Shown here: positions 35,327 to 44,842 of the stretch, one piece after another
Layout of the letters: each line of letters begins with the position of its first letter
How positions within the stretch are numbered: the first letter of the stretch is position 1
NCBI GenBank assembly: GCA_039698035.1
Contig: JBDKSW010000011.1
Location: 124,001-188,000 of the forward strand
Direction: 5' to 3'
DNA from: JAJFUI01 sp039698035
GTDB lineage: Bacteria; Planctomycetota; Planctomycetia; Pirellulales; Thermoguttaceae
Length of the DNA stretch: 64,000 bases
The notes under the pieces: generated by a model
Database searches by the model: none
What the model was told of the DNA's origin: nothing
The model's input: only the letters and a program-made list of their open reading frames with translations
Made by a program: the position numbers and the translations under genes

Positions 35327-35728
35327 ATGTTCACCGTCTCGCGCGAGATCAACTTCTGTTACGGCCATCGGCTGCTGGGCTATGCCGGCAAGTGTCGCCA
35401 TCTGCACGGACACAACGGCCGGGCAATCCTGGCATTCGCCGCCGACGCATTGGATTCGGCCGGCATGGTCGTGGACTTCTCGGAAATCAAACGGGTGCTT
35501 AGCGGCTGGATCGACGAGAACCTGGACCACCGCATGATCCTTGAACGCAACGACCCGGCGGCGGCCCTGCTCGAACAGTTCGGCGAGCCGGTCTATCGGA
35601 TGGATGACAGCCCGACGGCCGAGAACATCGCTAAGCTGATTTTCGAGGTGGCCCGGTCGAGCGGCTTTCCGGTCATCGAAGTTCGCCTGTTCGAAACGCC
35701 GCTTTGCTGCGCCGCCTACTCGGGCTGA
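35327..35728 (+). CDS. 6-pyruvoyl-tetrahydropterin synthase / QueD family enzyme
   Basis: 133 aa. Zinc ligand His residues lie in YGHRLLGY (residue 14) and HLHGHNG (about 27, 29). The family also needs an ENIAKLIFE helix and a C-terminal VRLFETP strand, both present. The acidic catalytic residue of the PTPS strand is visible as LFETP. QueD makes 6-carboxy-tetrahydropterin for queuosine; PTPS makes pyruvoyl-tetrahydropterin. The catalytic Cys of QueD, usually about ten residues after the first His, is seen as GKCRH (Cys 23). No other queuosine gene is nearby, so the choice between the two remains open. Confidence 0.88.
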   Translation: MFTVSREINFCYGHRLLGYAGKCRHLHGHNGRAILAFAADALDSAGMVVDFSEIKRVLSGWIDENLDHRMILERNDPAAALLEQFGEPVYRMDDSPTAENIAKLIFEVARSSGFPVIEVRLFETPLCCAAYSG

Positions 35729-35740
35729 GCCAAGAAACGC

Positions 35741-35785
35741 AACAGTCCGGGCGACCCCTCACGGCAGGGCCAGCGCCGGACTGTT
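35741..35785 (+). terminator. Long-loop hairpin after the QueD-like gene
   Basis: AACAGTCCGG (35741-35750) pairs perfectly with CCGGACTGTT (35776-35785), with a 25-base loop and then TTCCCC. It probably ends the def-queD transcript. The remaining DNA to 36115 shows no gene. Confidence 0.5.
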
Positions 35786-36115
35786 TCCCCCCCTGGGAAT
35801 TCGCATCATTGTTCGGGTCTCGTGCCCCGGGGGCGAGCACTAGACTCTCCTGATCGGTAGTCACACCGGGCGCACTTTGATAAACTTTGCGGGCAACCGC
35901 TGAAAAATTGCGGAACCTCAGCCCGCATCTCCTAGTCTACGCAGCCTCTCTTTACCTGGCCGGCGTTCGACCATATATAGCCCATCTTCCGATCCGCCGG
36001 ACGATTCGGCTCATCATCTGTACCGGTTGCGTCGATTTTGAGGAGGCCGCAGCATCGCTGTTCGCCTCTGCGCCGTTGATGCGCGCGGCAAAACGCCAAT
36101 AGGAACTCGCTTGCG

Positions 36116-37303
36116 ATGAACCTTCTGAACCGAACGTTTCAAAGTGTGGCCCGGTCGCCGTTCTTGTGGGGCGGCTTGGGCGTCATCGGGTTCTATGCGC
36201 TCGTGCATGGCGGCCCCCTGGGCATGCCGTTGGTGAAACGCTATTTCACCGGCCATCCGGTCGAGTACATGGAGACCGTGATGTTCGCCATCGGCTTGGC
36301 CGCGCTTGTGCTCAAGCTGTTCGACGTGGTTTCGCAGCGCGCCGGACTCCGCGACTCGCTGCTCGGGGCCGCGTCCGACGGCATTGCGCCCGAAGACTAT
36401 CTGGCTCGGCTCAACCGGCTTTCCGGTCGGCGCCAATCCGAGTATTACGTCCGCCGCGTCCGAGCCGGTTTGGAATATGTCCGGCAGCACGGCTCGGCCG
36501 AGGGGCTCGGCGACGAGTTGAAATATCTCGCCGACGTGGACGCCTCGCGGCTGCACTCCGGCTACGGCCTCTTCCGCGTCATTGTTTGGGCGATCCCCAT
36601 TCTCGGGTTCCTCGGGACGGTCATCGGCATCACGATGATGCTGGGCGGGGCCGCCGAATTGGCCAACGGGGCCAACGAGGGGTCGATGTTCGAGATCTTC
36701 CACGGTTTGGCCCTGAAGTTCGACACAACGGCCTTGGCCTTGACGTTTTCAATCGTCCTGATGTTCCTGCATTTCCCGGTCGAGCGATCGGAGAACCAGT
36801 TGTTGGAGCACGTGGACGAACGGGCGGCCGAGCAGTTGGCCGGGCGGTTCGACGCCGAACACGCCGTGACGCCAAACGACGCCGGAGGTCAGTTGGCCGC
36901 CATGCGTCGCATGGCCGAGACGCTGCTGCAGGCCACCGAACTGCTGGCCCAACGGCAGACCGAGCTCTGGCGAGGCTCGGTCGAGTCGGCCGGACGACAG
37001 TGGGCCGAAATGGCTCGCGGCGCCGGCGCCGAACTGAACACAGCCATGACGGCCGCCACGGCCAAACTTAGCAGCGGCGTCGAGGTCCTCGGCCGCGCGG
37101 TCGAGGCGGCCGGCAACGTCGTCCGAATGGAAGACGCCCTGAATCGGAACCTAGCCGCCCTGGCCGGCGCGAAGCACTTCGAGCAAACGGTTCTCAGTCT
37201 GGCGGCGGCCGTGAACATGCTCAGTGCGCGGCTGGCCGAGTCGCCCGCACCGACGTCGCCCATCAAACTCGAACCTGTTAGGCGTTCGGCACAAGCGGCA
37301 TGA
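36116..37303 (+). CDS. MotA/TolQ/ExbB-type proton channel protein
   Basis: 395 aa. Membrane segments are seen near residues 15-35, 58-78, 145-170 and 195-220. The MotA/TolQ channel pattern lies in the later pair: IPILGFLGTVIGITMMLGG (about 158-176) and FDTTALALTFSIVLMFLHFP (about 200-219). The C-terminal third is a soluble Ala/Glu-rich coiled region. Such proteins form the stator of proton-driven machines. It overlaps the next gene by four bases (ATGA), and that gene and the following one are TolR/MotB-like, giving a three-gene stator set. No TonB, TolA, Pal or flagellar gene is visible. Confidence 0.85.
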   Translation: MNLLNRTFQSVARSPFLWGGLGVIGFYALVHGGPLGMPLVKRYFTGHPVEYMETVMFAIGLAALVLKLFDVVSQRAGLRDSLLGAASDGIAPEDYLARLNRLSGRRQSEYYVRRVRAGLEYVRQHGSAEGLGDELKYLADVDASRLHSGYGLFRVIVWAIPILGFLGTVIGITMMLGGAAELANGANEGSMFEIFHGLALKFDTTALALTFSIVLMFLHFPVERSENQLLEHVDERAAEQLAGRFDAEHAVTPNDAGGQLAAMRRMAETLLQATELLAQRQTELWRGSVESAGRQWAEMARGAGAELNTAMTAATAKLSSGVEVLGRAVEAAGNVVRMEDALNRNLAALAGAKHFEQTVLSLAAAVNMLSARLAESPAPTSPIKLEPVRRSAQAA

Positions 37304-39510
37304 AGGTCAGTCTGCAATTGCAACGCCGACGCGCTCCACGGCCGGGGCCCAGCATCTCGCTGTTCCCGTTCCTGGCGGTGTTGATCTGCACGATGGGAGC
37401 CCTGGTCCCGCTGCTTTTGGCGATCTCTCGCACGGCGCGGCTTCAGGCCGAGGCGACCGCCAAGGCCAAGGCTGCCGAGCGGTCGGCCCAGTTCGCGGCC
37501 GAGACCAAAACGCGGCAAGAAGACGCCCAATGGCGTATCGAGCAGTTGAAGCAGTCGCGGCAGCGGACCGAGCGGCGGCTGGCCGACGCACGGCTCGAGC
37601 TGGGACACTTCGAGGAACACGCTCGGCGGCTGCGAGGGCAGCTTGCTCAATGCGAACGGGCGATGACCGACCTCGACCAGATGGCGCGGACCGATGGCCA
37701 GCAAGTGGCTCAAGGCCAGGCCGAGCTGTGTCAGCTTCGCGGCCAGGTCGAGACGGCCAAGCGGCAGCTCGACGAGGCCCGCCGCGCGGCGGACGGCCGT
37801 GCGCGGTCGTTTGCCGTCGTGCCGTACGAGGGTCCGAATCAGACGCAACGCCGACCGATTTACGTCGAGTGCCGCGCCGACGGGGTCGTGTTGCAACCCG
37901 AGGGTGTTCGATTGACGGAAGTCGACTTCGACGGACCGCTGGGGCCAGGCAACCCGTTGGCAGCCGCCTTGCGAGCCGCCCGCGAACACCTGAAAGACGA
38001 TCCGCGAGTCGGCGAGCCTTACCCGTTGCTGTTGGTGCGGCCGGACGGAATTGGGGCCTACTACGCGGCCCGGGCAGCCATGAAATCCTGGGGCGGTGAT
38101 TTCGGCTACGAACTGATCGGCGACGATTGGAAGCTGGCCTACCAACCGCCCGATCCGAAGCTGGCCCAGCTTTTTCGCCAAACCATCGGCGAGGGTCGCG
38201 TGAGCGAGGCCGAGCTGGCCGCCGCCGCGCCCAGGGCGTATGGTCGCCCACGGAGCAGTCGCCCTCGGCCGAGCGACAACGGCGACCAACTGGCGACCGA
38301 TGGTCAGGCCATGGAACAGAGCGGCGACGGCCGTGGCTCGGGCACTGGAGCGACAGTCGGCGCCGGAGGCGGAGTCCCTGGGGCATCCAATGGCAGTTCG
38401 ATCGGAGGACCGCAGGGCGGATACGCCGGCGGCTCGGGATCGTCAACCGGCGGAAGCGGTGAGCTGGTTGGCCCCGCGTTTTCTGGCAGCGGCCTCGCCG
38501 CTGGCGGCGGTTCAGGCTCGCCCAAGGCAGCCGGTTTCGGCGGCAGTGCCGCGGGATCTTCCAGCGGCGGCGCGATTGGAACGGGAACCTCGATCGGTGG
38601 CGGCTCCGGCAGCGCCGGAACCTTTGCTGGCGCCGGTGGATCAGGTGTTGGCGGTGGATCAGGTGTTGGCGGTGGATCAGACGCCGGCGGTAACTTTGCG
38701 GGCGGCGGCGCGTCAGGTACTTCGGGCGGAACGGGCCTTGCAAGTTCCTCGGCCAGTCCGGGCGGCGGCTCATCGGTCGGCGACCCCACGGCAGCCATCA
38801 CGGGCGGAACGCCCAGCGGCGGAACCTCTGGCGGCCGAACCAGCGACCGTGGCAACGCCTCGCGGGGCGGCGGCCACGGCGCGACGGCCGCAACGCCAAG
38901 CGGTCAGTACGGGTCCTGGGCAGGCGGTGACGCCGCCTCGGCGTCTTCCGGCGAGAAGGCGTCCGAGCGACCCGACGGCTATGTCATCGGGCAACCGGCA
39001 CGCGAGCAGCCCTCCAATGCAGTGCGGAACGGTTCGGCGTCGGAAGGCAGTGTGCGGGGCCAAGCGCTTCGGCCAGGCGAATGGGAACCGACACCCGAGC
39101 CGCCGCCAAAGATGCCCGACCCCAAGGATGCTCCGTCTGCGAAAAAAGACAAGCGTGACAAGCGACCGCTCGATCATGGGAGCGAGGACTGGGCACTGAG
39201 GAACGTCGGTCGCAACTCGGTCGGCATCACTCGGCCGATCCGAATCGAATGCTATGCCGATCGGCTCCTCGTGATTTCGGAACGCGACGCGACGAACAAC
39301 CGCACCGTGCCGCTTGGCCCACGCACGGCGGCGGCCGTTGATCCGCTGGTTTCGTCCGTCTGGGAGCAGATGGATAGCTGGGGGATGGCCGGCCGCGGCA
39401 TGTACTGGCGGCCCGTGCTCCAGGTGTCCGTCGCGCCAGGGGCCGAGCGGCGTTTCGCCGAATTGTCGAGACTGCTGGAAGGGAGCGGCCTGACGATTGA
39501 AAGACGCTAG
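37300..39510 (+). CDS. TolR/MotB-like protein with coiled coil and Gly/Ser-rich linker
   Basis: 736 aa. One membrane segment (about residues 20-42, LFPFLAVLICTMGALVPLLL) follows a basic N-tail, as in TolR/ExbD. Residues 45-170 form a coiled coil. A domain near 180-290 contains RPIYVECRADGVVLQPEG. Residues about 340-545 are a low-complexity Gly/Ser/Ala linker, and 545-640 are disordered and Pro-rich. The C-terminal 100 residues contain RPIRIECYADRLLVISE, a second copy of the same strand pattern as 187-204, so the domain seems duplicated on either side of the linker. The usual TolR periplasmic motifs are absent. It is probably the partner of the MotA-like protein upstream, with which it overlaps. 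Confidence 0.75.
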   Translation: MKVSLQLQRRRAPRPGPSISLFPFLAVLICTMGALVPLLLAISRTARLQAEATAKAKAAERSAQFAAETKTRQEDAQWRIEQLKQSRQRTERRLADARLELGHFEEHARRLRGQLAQCERAMTDLDQMARTDGQQVAQGQAELCQLRGQVETAKRQLDEARRAADGRARSFAVVPYEGPNQTQRRPIYVECRADGVVLQPEGVRLTEVDFDGPLGPGNPLAAALRAAREHLKDDPRVGEPYPLLLVRPDGIGAYYAARAAMKSWGGDFGYELIGDDWKLAYQPPDPKLAQLFRQTIGEGRVSEAELAAAAPRAYGRPRSSRPRPSDNGDQLATDGQAMEQSGDGRGSGTGATVGAGGGVPGASNGSSIGGPQGGYAGGSGSSTGGSGELVGPAFSGSGLAAGGGSGSPKAAGFGGSAAGSSSGGAIGTGTSIGGGSGSAGTFAGAGGSGVGGGSGVGGGSDAGGNFAGGGASGTSGGTGLASSSASPGGGSSVGDPTAAITGGTPSGGTSGGRTSDRGNASRGGGHGATAATPSGQYGSWAGGDAASASSGEKASERPDGYVIGQPAREQPSNAVRNGSASEGSVRGQALRPGEWEPTPEPPPKMPDPKDAPSAKKDKRDKRPLDHGSEDWALRNVGRNSVGITRPIRIECYADRLLVISERDATNNRTVPLGPRTAAAVDPLVSSVWEQMDSWGMAGRGMYWRPVLQVSVAPGAERRFAELSRLLEGSGLTIERR
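38635..38680 (+). repeat. Short tandem repeat inside the Gly-rich linker
   Basis: An 18-base unit, GGTGGATCAGGTGTTGGC, occurs twice exactly (38635-38652, 38653-38670) and then partially to 38680, encoding Gly-Gly-Ser-Gly-Val-Gly units. It indicates recent slippage growth of the linker. Confidence 0.8.
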
Positions 39511-39574
39511 GCCTCAGAGAGACAACAACCTTTCATTTTGAACCGAATCGTTCGTTTTCAGCATTCGTGATCCG

Positions 39575-40582
39575 ATGCCACGTCCCCGCGTTGAACAATC
39601 CGAGCCGGTCAATGGCGATTCCTTTCTGGACATCGTGGCCAGCGTCGTAAGCATCATGATTATCATGGTGGTCATGGAGGGCATGCGCATTAAGAACGCG
39701 CCGCCGAAGGTGGCAATCGCCGCGAGCCCCGTGTCGAAGGAGCTGGTGCAGGATTTGGCGACCGAGCAATCGCTGCGAGCGGACGTCTGGAAGATGACCG
39801 CGGAGACCAACCGCATCAAACAGCAGGCGGCTGCACAGGCCTACGAACGCAACATGCTGGCCACCGTGGCTGTCGCCGCCGAAGAGAAGATCCGCGAGCT
39901 TCGCGACAAGCTGGATCGCGGCAAGCAGGCGAGCTTTGATCTGACACGGGGCTTGTCGGAAGCGCGCATCGAGTTGGAACAACTAGCCAGCCTGCGGCAG
40001 CGCGTGGAAAACGAGCCGTCGCAACCGATCGTCGTCGAGAGCTATCCGACGCCAATCAGCCGCGCGGTGGATGGTCCCGAAGCCCATTTGCTGATTAGCA
40101 ACGGTCGGGTCGTTTTCGTGCCGTTCGAGCCGCTGGCCGAGCGCGTGAAGTCGCAGATGAGGCGTCAGGCCTCGCAACTCGCCAACGGTGACGAGGTGAG
40201 CGACGTCGTAGGCCCCATCGGCGGTTTCCGGCTCCGCTACACGCTCGAACGTCGTGACATGTCGCCAGAGATGATCCGTGAGACGGGCCGCGGAGGCAGC
40301 TACGTGCTGGTGAAGCGAATCGAGATGATCCCCGAATCCGATACGCTGGGCGAGCCGGTTCGCTTGGCGCTGCAAGAGAGCTCCGATTTCCGAATGGCGC
40401 TCATGAAGATCTTGCCGGGCCGGACGACCATCACCATCTGGGTCTACCCGGACGGTTTCGAGGCATTTCGCCAGATTCGCAAGGAGCTGTATCGGCTCGG
40501 CTACTCGATTGCCGCGCGTCCATTGCCGCCCGGGACGCCGATCAGCGGCTCGCCCGATGGAACTAAGTCGGCCGCGCAATAG
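39575..40582 (+). CDS. Second TolR/MotB-like membrane protein
   Basis: 335 aa. It has a polar N-tail (about 1-18), one membrane segment (about residues 19-35, FLDIVASVVSIMIIMVVM), a coiled coil (about 50-150), and a C-terminal domain (about 165-335). A strand LLISNGRVVFVPFEPLAERVK near 178 resembles the duplicated domain of the preceding protein. Asp in SFLDIVAS is close to the membrane segment, where the MotB/TolR ion-carrying Asp would be expected; whether it plays that role is unproven. It lies 64 bases after the preceding gene on the same strand. Three-gene sets of one channel and two partners recur in planctomycetes. Confidence 0.72.
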   Translation: MPRPRVEQSEPVNGDSFLDIVASVVSIMIIMVVMEGMRIKNAPPKVAIAASPVSKELVQDLATEQSLRADVWKMTAETNRIKQQAAAQAYERNMLATVAVAAEEKIRELRDKLDRGKQASFDLTRGLSEARIELEQLASLRQRVENEPSQPIVVESYPTPISRAVDGPEAHLLISNGRVVFVPFEPLAERVKSQMRRQASQLANGDEVSDVVGPIGGFRLRYTLERRDMSPEMIRETGRGGSYVLVKRIEMIPESDTLGEPVRLALQESSDFRMALMKILPGRTTITIWVYPDGFEAFRQIRKELYRLGYSIAARPLPPGTPISGSPDGTKSAAQ

Positions 40583-40791
40583 CTTCCCGGGTTCGTGGGA
40601 CGAATCAGACAGAGCGTGCAGCGTCTGCGTGGTGGCAATCCAGGGAGCCTAGGCAAGAAGGCCGCCGCGAACTGCCCCTACTTTCCACCCAAATCGACAA
40701 ACTTAGCTAATCGGTATAACCGCTCTCGGTCGATATCCCGAGATGAGTTTGCGATGTAGACGCATTGGGTACCGACACTCGGGGCGGAATT

Positions 40792-43116
40792 ATGATGACT
40801 GCCAAGAAGCTTGCCGCCGTCCTGCTGGGACTTGCCGTGGCCACCGTCGCGGGGGCCGTTTCCGCACGGACTGATGAACCGAGCAACGAACAGCAGCCAT
40901 CGCTGATCGATCGCTTGGACAACTTTGGCAAGAAGGTGTTCAACACGATCTTGCCCCCCTCGAAAAGCAAGAGCAAGACGCTGGCTAAGTCGGATCTCGG
41001 CGCCGTCAACGATCCCTCGAAATTCAGCGATTCTCAAGCCAACGGTCAGCGATCGGCGCGAGCAGGCAGCGTTTTGGCGGGCCGAGCGAGCCGACCGGCC
41101 GAGGTCGATCCGTCGTCGGGCGTGCTAGATCAGATGCCCGAGGAAGCGCCGCCAACAGACACTCGGAACTGGGAGGACGCTCGATCGCAGTCGCGCCGCC
41201 AAGTGCCTGAGCCGTCGCTGCCCAACGAGGAACCGCGAAGTCGGGCCGCACGTCCGTCGCAAGAAACGCCTGCCGATGCCGCCAAGGTGCCGAGCCAGTG
41301 GGACAGCCTCGGCGACGGGTCCGCCGCCGCCGAACTGAGCAAGCCGGCCAAGCGGCCGCTCGACGAGCGGATGGCCGCCTTCCGGCGATCGGCCGTTGCC
41401 GCATCGGGCGATCAGCCGCCGCAATCCCAGACCGATCCTCAGTCGGAGCGTCCGTCGGCCGCTTCGGAAATCGCCGAGCCGAAGGAGTTTGGGCTTGCCG
41501 GAGACGACAGTCGGAAGCAGGCGATCGTGGCGCAGCGGGTCGCGCCCGAGCCGCGCGCCGGTGATATCGTCGGCGGCGTGCCGCCGTTGGAAGGCGCCTC
41601 GCCATCGCTCAATGCACCATCCCGAACCGAGGCGGCCAAGCCGGCCGACACGCCGAAGCCGGACAACCAGGACGGTGTGCTTGTCACTCGCAAAAGCCCG
41701 ATCCTGAGTGTGGACACCATCGGACCGCGAACGATTTCCGTCGGCCGCGAATCGAGCTACGAGGTCAGCATCAGCAATTCGGGAGAGGTCCCGGCCGATG
41801 GCCTGATCGTCTTCATTAGCTTGCCCGAGTGGGCGGAAGTCGCCAGCGCCGGCGCGAGCACCGGCACGGCCGAAATGGCCAAGGCTGGCCAAGCCTCTGG
41901 AACGATCGACTGGAAGGTTGGCACGCTGAACACCAAGGGACGCGAGCGGCTGACGCTCCGAATCATTCCACGCCAGAGCCGCTCGTTCGATCTGGCCGTC
42001 CACTGGGCCTATAAGCCGCCAGCGTCGCAGGCCGTCATCGAGGTGCAGGAGCCCAAGCTGTTGCTGCAACTGGACGGCCCCCGCGAAGTCCTTTATGGCA
42101 AGAAGCAGCTTTTCCATCTCAAGCTGACCAATACGGGCTCGGGCAACGCCGACAACGTGGTGCTCACACTGCTGCCGCTCGGCACCGGCGCCAACGTCCC
42201 CGCGTCGCATCAGGCGGGCCTGCTCAAGGCCGGCGAAGAAAAGACGCTCGACGTGGAACTGACTGCGCGGCAATCCGGAAATCTCACGATTCAGGTGGAC
42301 GCCCGCGCCGAGGGGGGTGTCCGCGCTCAACTGTCCGAGAAAGTCTTGGTTCGCCGTGCCTCGCTGAAGGCCACGATCGAGGGTCCCAAGATGCAGTTCG
42401 TCGGCACCGCCGGCACCTATACGGTAACGCTCCGAAACCCGGGCAATGCGGCCGCCCGCAAGGTCAATGTTTCGGTGGCGCTGCCGGCCGGCGCACGTTA
42501 CTTGTCGGGCGTCGATGGCGCTCGGCTGAACGTCGCCGGCGGACGTGTTGAGTGGACCGTCGACACGCTGGCGCCTGAGGTCGAGCAGACGTTCGCTCTG
42601 AAATGCACGATGGGCCTCGCGGGCGCCGGTCAACTGCGTCTCGAGGCGACGGCCGATGACGACTTGGCCAGCTCCGCCGAGATGACGGTGCAGATTCAGT
42701 CCGTCGCCAGCCTCACAATGGAAGTTAGGGATCCGGCCGGTCCGACTGCCATCGGTGAGGAGGCCGTCTATGAGATCCACGTGCGGAACCGCGGCACCCG
42801 CGACGCCCAGGGCATCGAGGTGTTCGGCTATTTCTCACGCGGGATCGAGCCGACCGGCGCCGACGGCGCCCCAAGTCGCCTTGGTCCGGGCCAGGTCGTC
42901 TTCCAGGCGATTCCGACTTTGGCTGCCGGCGCCGAGACTGTCTTCAAGGTGCGGGCAAAAGCGGACGTGGCCGGCAATCACGTATTCCGTGCCGAAGCCC
43001 ACTGCAAGGTCCTGGGATCACACCTGATTCGGGAAGCGACGAATCTTTACTACGGCGATGCGCCAGCGGCTCAGGAAGCCTCGCGTAGGACCGAGCAACG
43101 CGGCCAGGCCAAGTAG
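40792..43116 (+). CDS. Secreted multi-domain DUF11/CARDB-like repeat protein
   Basis: 774 aa from the first of two ATGs. A signal peptide (about residues 1-25) precedes a long disordered, Pro/Ser/Glu-rich region (about 35-300). The C-terminal half contains four or more Ig-like repeats, each opening with a G-P(R/K)...VG pattern and a Gly-Asn-Ala/Asp segment: TIGPRTISVGRESSYEVSIS, LDGPREVLYGKKQLFHLKLT, IEGPKMQFVGTAGTYTVTLR and the final VRDPAGPTAIGEEAVYEIHV. These are DUF11/CARDB-type domains found in cell-surface proteins. It is probably exported and adhesive or structural. No enzyme motif is seen. Confidence 0.8.
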   Translation: MMTAKKLAAVLLGLAVATVAGAVSARTDEPSNEQQPSLIDRLDNFGKKVFNTILPPSKSKSKTLAKSDLGAVNDPSKFSDSQANGQRSARAGSVLAGRASRPAEVDPSSGVLDQMPEEAPPTDTRNWEDARSQSRRQVPEPSLPNEEPRSRAARPSQETPADAAKVPSQWDSLGDGSAAAELSKPAKRPLDERMAAFRRSAVAASGDQPPQSQTDPQSERPSAASEIAEPKEFGLAGDDSRKQAIVAQRVAPEPRAGDIVGGVPPLEGASPSLNAPSRTEAAKPADTPKPDNQDGVLVTRKSPILSVDTIGPRTISVGRESSYEVSISNSGEVPADGLIVFISLPEWAEVASAGASTGTAEMAKAGQASGTIDWKVGTLNTKGRERLTLRIIPRQSRSFDLAVHWAYKPPASQAVIEVQEPKLLLQLDGPREVLYGKKQLFHLKLTNTGSGNADNVVLTLLPLGTGANVPASHQAGLLKAGEEKTLDVELTARQSGNLTIQVDARAEGGVRAQLSEKVLVRRASLKATIEGPKMQFVGTAGTYTVTLRNPGNAAARKVNVSVALPAGARYLSGVDGARLNVAGGRVEWTVDTLAPEVEQTFALKCTMGLAGAGQLRLEATADDDLASSAEMTVQIQSVASLTMEVRDPAGPTAIGEEAVYEIHVRNRGTRDAQGIEVFGYFSRGIEPTGADGAPSRLGPGQVVFQAIPTLAAGAETVFKVRAKADVAGNHVFRAEAHCKVLGSHLIREATNLYYGDAPAAQEASRRTEQRGQAK

Positions 43117-43688
43117 CCGAAGAGCTGCAAAGATTCCGCTGGGTCTCGTTGCCAAGCGCAGCGAGGAATCTGCATTGTGCCGCGCAGCCCTCGTTCTTCC
43201 AACGAGTTCTCTCGCCGCGGTCGGGATGACCGGAAGCCTGGCCCCGTGCTGACTTCGTCGTCTTTCCACCCCCGGCGTTTCCCAACGCTGCTCACGTTCC
43301 GATTTCGCGGCATGTAACGACTGCGCAGTCAATCCCGTGCGGGCCCACGTCACGCGCGGCATCATCGGCAAGCCGAGAACGCCCGACCTGCGGCTGCGAA
43401 AAAAAGACGCGATACGCGAAAAAATCGCGTTCTATGATTGTTCTGAGGACGCCCGGAACAGTCGCGGCCAATTCAAGTCTTGCTGCGACAGGCTCCTAGA
43501 TACACACGGTTTGGCTCACGCCAGTTCTCTTGGTCGTGGCAAATATCGCCAGAGCGGTCTGACGATGTTTTGCGACGGCTGACGGACGCGGAACGCCCGC
43601 CCGCAACACGGCCGACCCGCATGGTCGACGTTCGGAGCCGGATGGGCATTGCACGACTAGCTGAGCTACTGGCGCCGGAAGGAATGCG
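43117..43688. other. Non-coding stretch with short hairpins
   Basis: No convincing gene. AGATTCC (43131-43137) pairs with GGAATCT (43165-43171), and CTCGTT (43190-43195) pairs with AACGAG (43201-43206). The sequence resembles dispersed repeat DNA and may end transcription of the DUF11-type gene. One short open frame overlapping the next gene has no good start. Confidence 0.35.
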
Positions 43689-44630
43689 ATGCGAATCTTG
43701 ATTGCCGAGGATGATGCCGTTGCCCGACGGATTCTCGTGAACCTGCTGCAGAAGCGGGGTCACGAGATCACTGCCACCTGCGATGGCACGCAAGCATGGA
43801 ACGCTCTGCAACGCGACGATGCACCCCATCTGGTGATCCTCGACTGGATCATGCCAGGCATGGATGGCATCGACGTGTGCCGCCGGTTGCGCACGCTCGA
43901 CAAGGACATCTCTCCGTACGTTCTTCTGCTGACGGGAATGAGCGGGAAGGACGACCTCATCAAGGGATTCGACGCGGGCGCGGACGACTACGTCAAGAAG
44001 CCCTGTGACGCGGACGAATTGTTCGTTCGGCTCCGGGCAGGCGAGCGAATCGTCAATCTTCAGATCGAATCGCTTGCCGCTCGCGATGCGCTGCGAAAGC
44101 TGGCAACGAACGACTTTCTGACCGGTCTCCGCAATCGGGCGGCGATCCTCGACGATCTCTCGCGAGAGTGCCGCCGATCGTCACGCTCCAACCTTCCGGT
44201 GAACGTCGTGATGGTCGATGTCGATCACTTCAAACGCATCAACGATACCTACGGCCATCTGCTCGGCGACAAGGTGCTCGCCGAGTTGGCCAATCGCATG
44301 GCGTCGGAGGTGCGGTCTTACGAGGCGATTGGCCGTTACGGCGGCGAGGAATTTCTCATTGTCCTGACGGGTTGTGACTCGCAAGGGGCCGTCGAGCAGG
44401 CCGATCGCGTCCGACGTCGCATTGCCGAAGAGCGTTTTGACATCCAGGGCGTGAAGTTCGACATGACCATCAGCCTGGGGGTCGCATCCTCCTGGCAGAT
44501 CGCGGAACCACGCGAAGAACTCTTACTGGAAATGGCTGACGCCGCCATGTATCGGGCGAAACGCAACGGACGCAATCGGGTCGAGGCAGCCAAGCCGCTC
44601 GCGCCCCTGATGCCTTTGAGCCCTCGGTGA
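43689..44630 (+). CDS. Response regulator with GGDEF domain (diguanylate cyclase)
   Basis: 313 aa. The receiver domain (about 1-120) has DD at residues 8-9, phospho-acceptor Asp in LVILDWIMPG near 53, and Lys in DYVKKPCD near 104. The GGDEF domain (about 140-300) contains the active-site GGEEF (RYGGEEFLIVL), DVDHFKRINDTYGH near 176-189, and DAAMYRAKRNGRNRV. The catalytic Glu and metal sites are present, so cyclase activity is likely. At the usual RxxD inhibitory site, five residues before GGEEF, the sequence is RSYE, so product inhibition may be lost or weak. It is probably controlled by an unseen kinase. Confidence 0.93.
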   Translation: MRILIAEDDAVARRILVNLLQKRGHEITATCDGTQAWNALQRDDAPHLVILDWIMPGMDGIDVCRRLRTLDKDISPYVLLLTGMSGKDDLIKGFDAGADDYVKKPCDADELFVRLRAGERIVNLQIESLAARDALRKLATNDFLTGLRNRAAILDDLSRECRRSSRSNLPVNVVMVDVDHFKRINDTYGHLLGDKVLAELANRMASEVRSYEAIGRYGGEEFLIVLTGCDSQGAVEQADRVRRRIAEERFDIQGVKFDMTISLGVASSWQIAEPREELLLEMADAAMYRAKRNGRNRVEAAKPLAPLMPLSPR

Positions 44631-44842
44631 CAAGCAAGTTGCGGTCAGCGATTTGCGGCCAACTTTCCGCAGTGAGGGGGACGTTGCCTGTTCATCGCCG
44701 CGCGCACCCCGTGCGAACGCGGAGCCGGGAGCGAGATCGCCTTGACCGGCATGGATCGCTGCGTCGGCTTGCACGAAAGCCCCCAACCCGGCCCCCCGTA
44801 TCTTTCTCGTATGCTCTTGATATAGTAACTTTGAAAGGATTT

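Noticed and set aside
41125..42780. Minus-strand frame of 551 aa
   Set aside because: Shadow of the DUF11-type gene, which has a signal peptide and repeat domains.
43480..43701. 73-aa frame overlapping the GGDEF gene start
   Set aside because: Starts with an alternative codon, no ribosome site, no recognisable fold.
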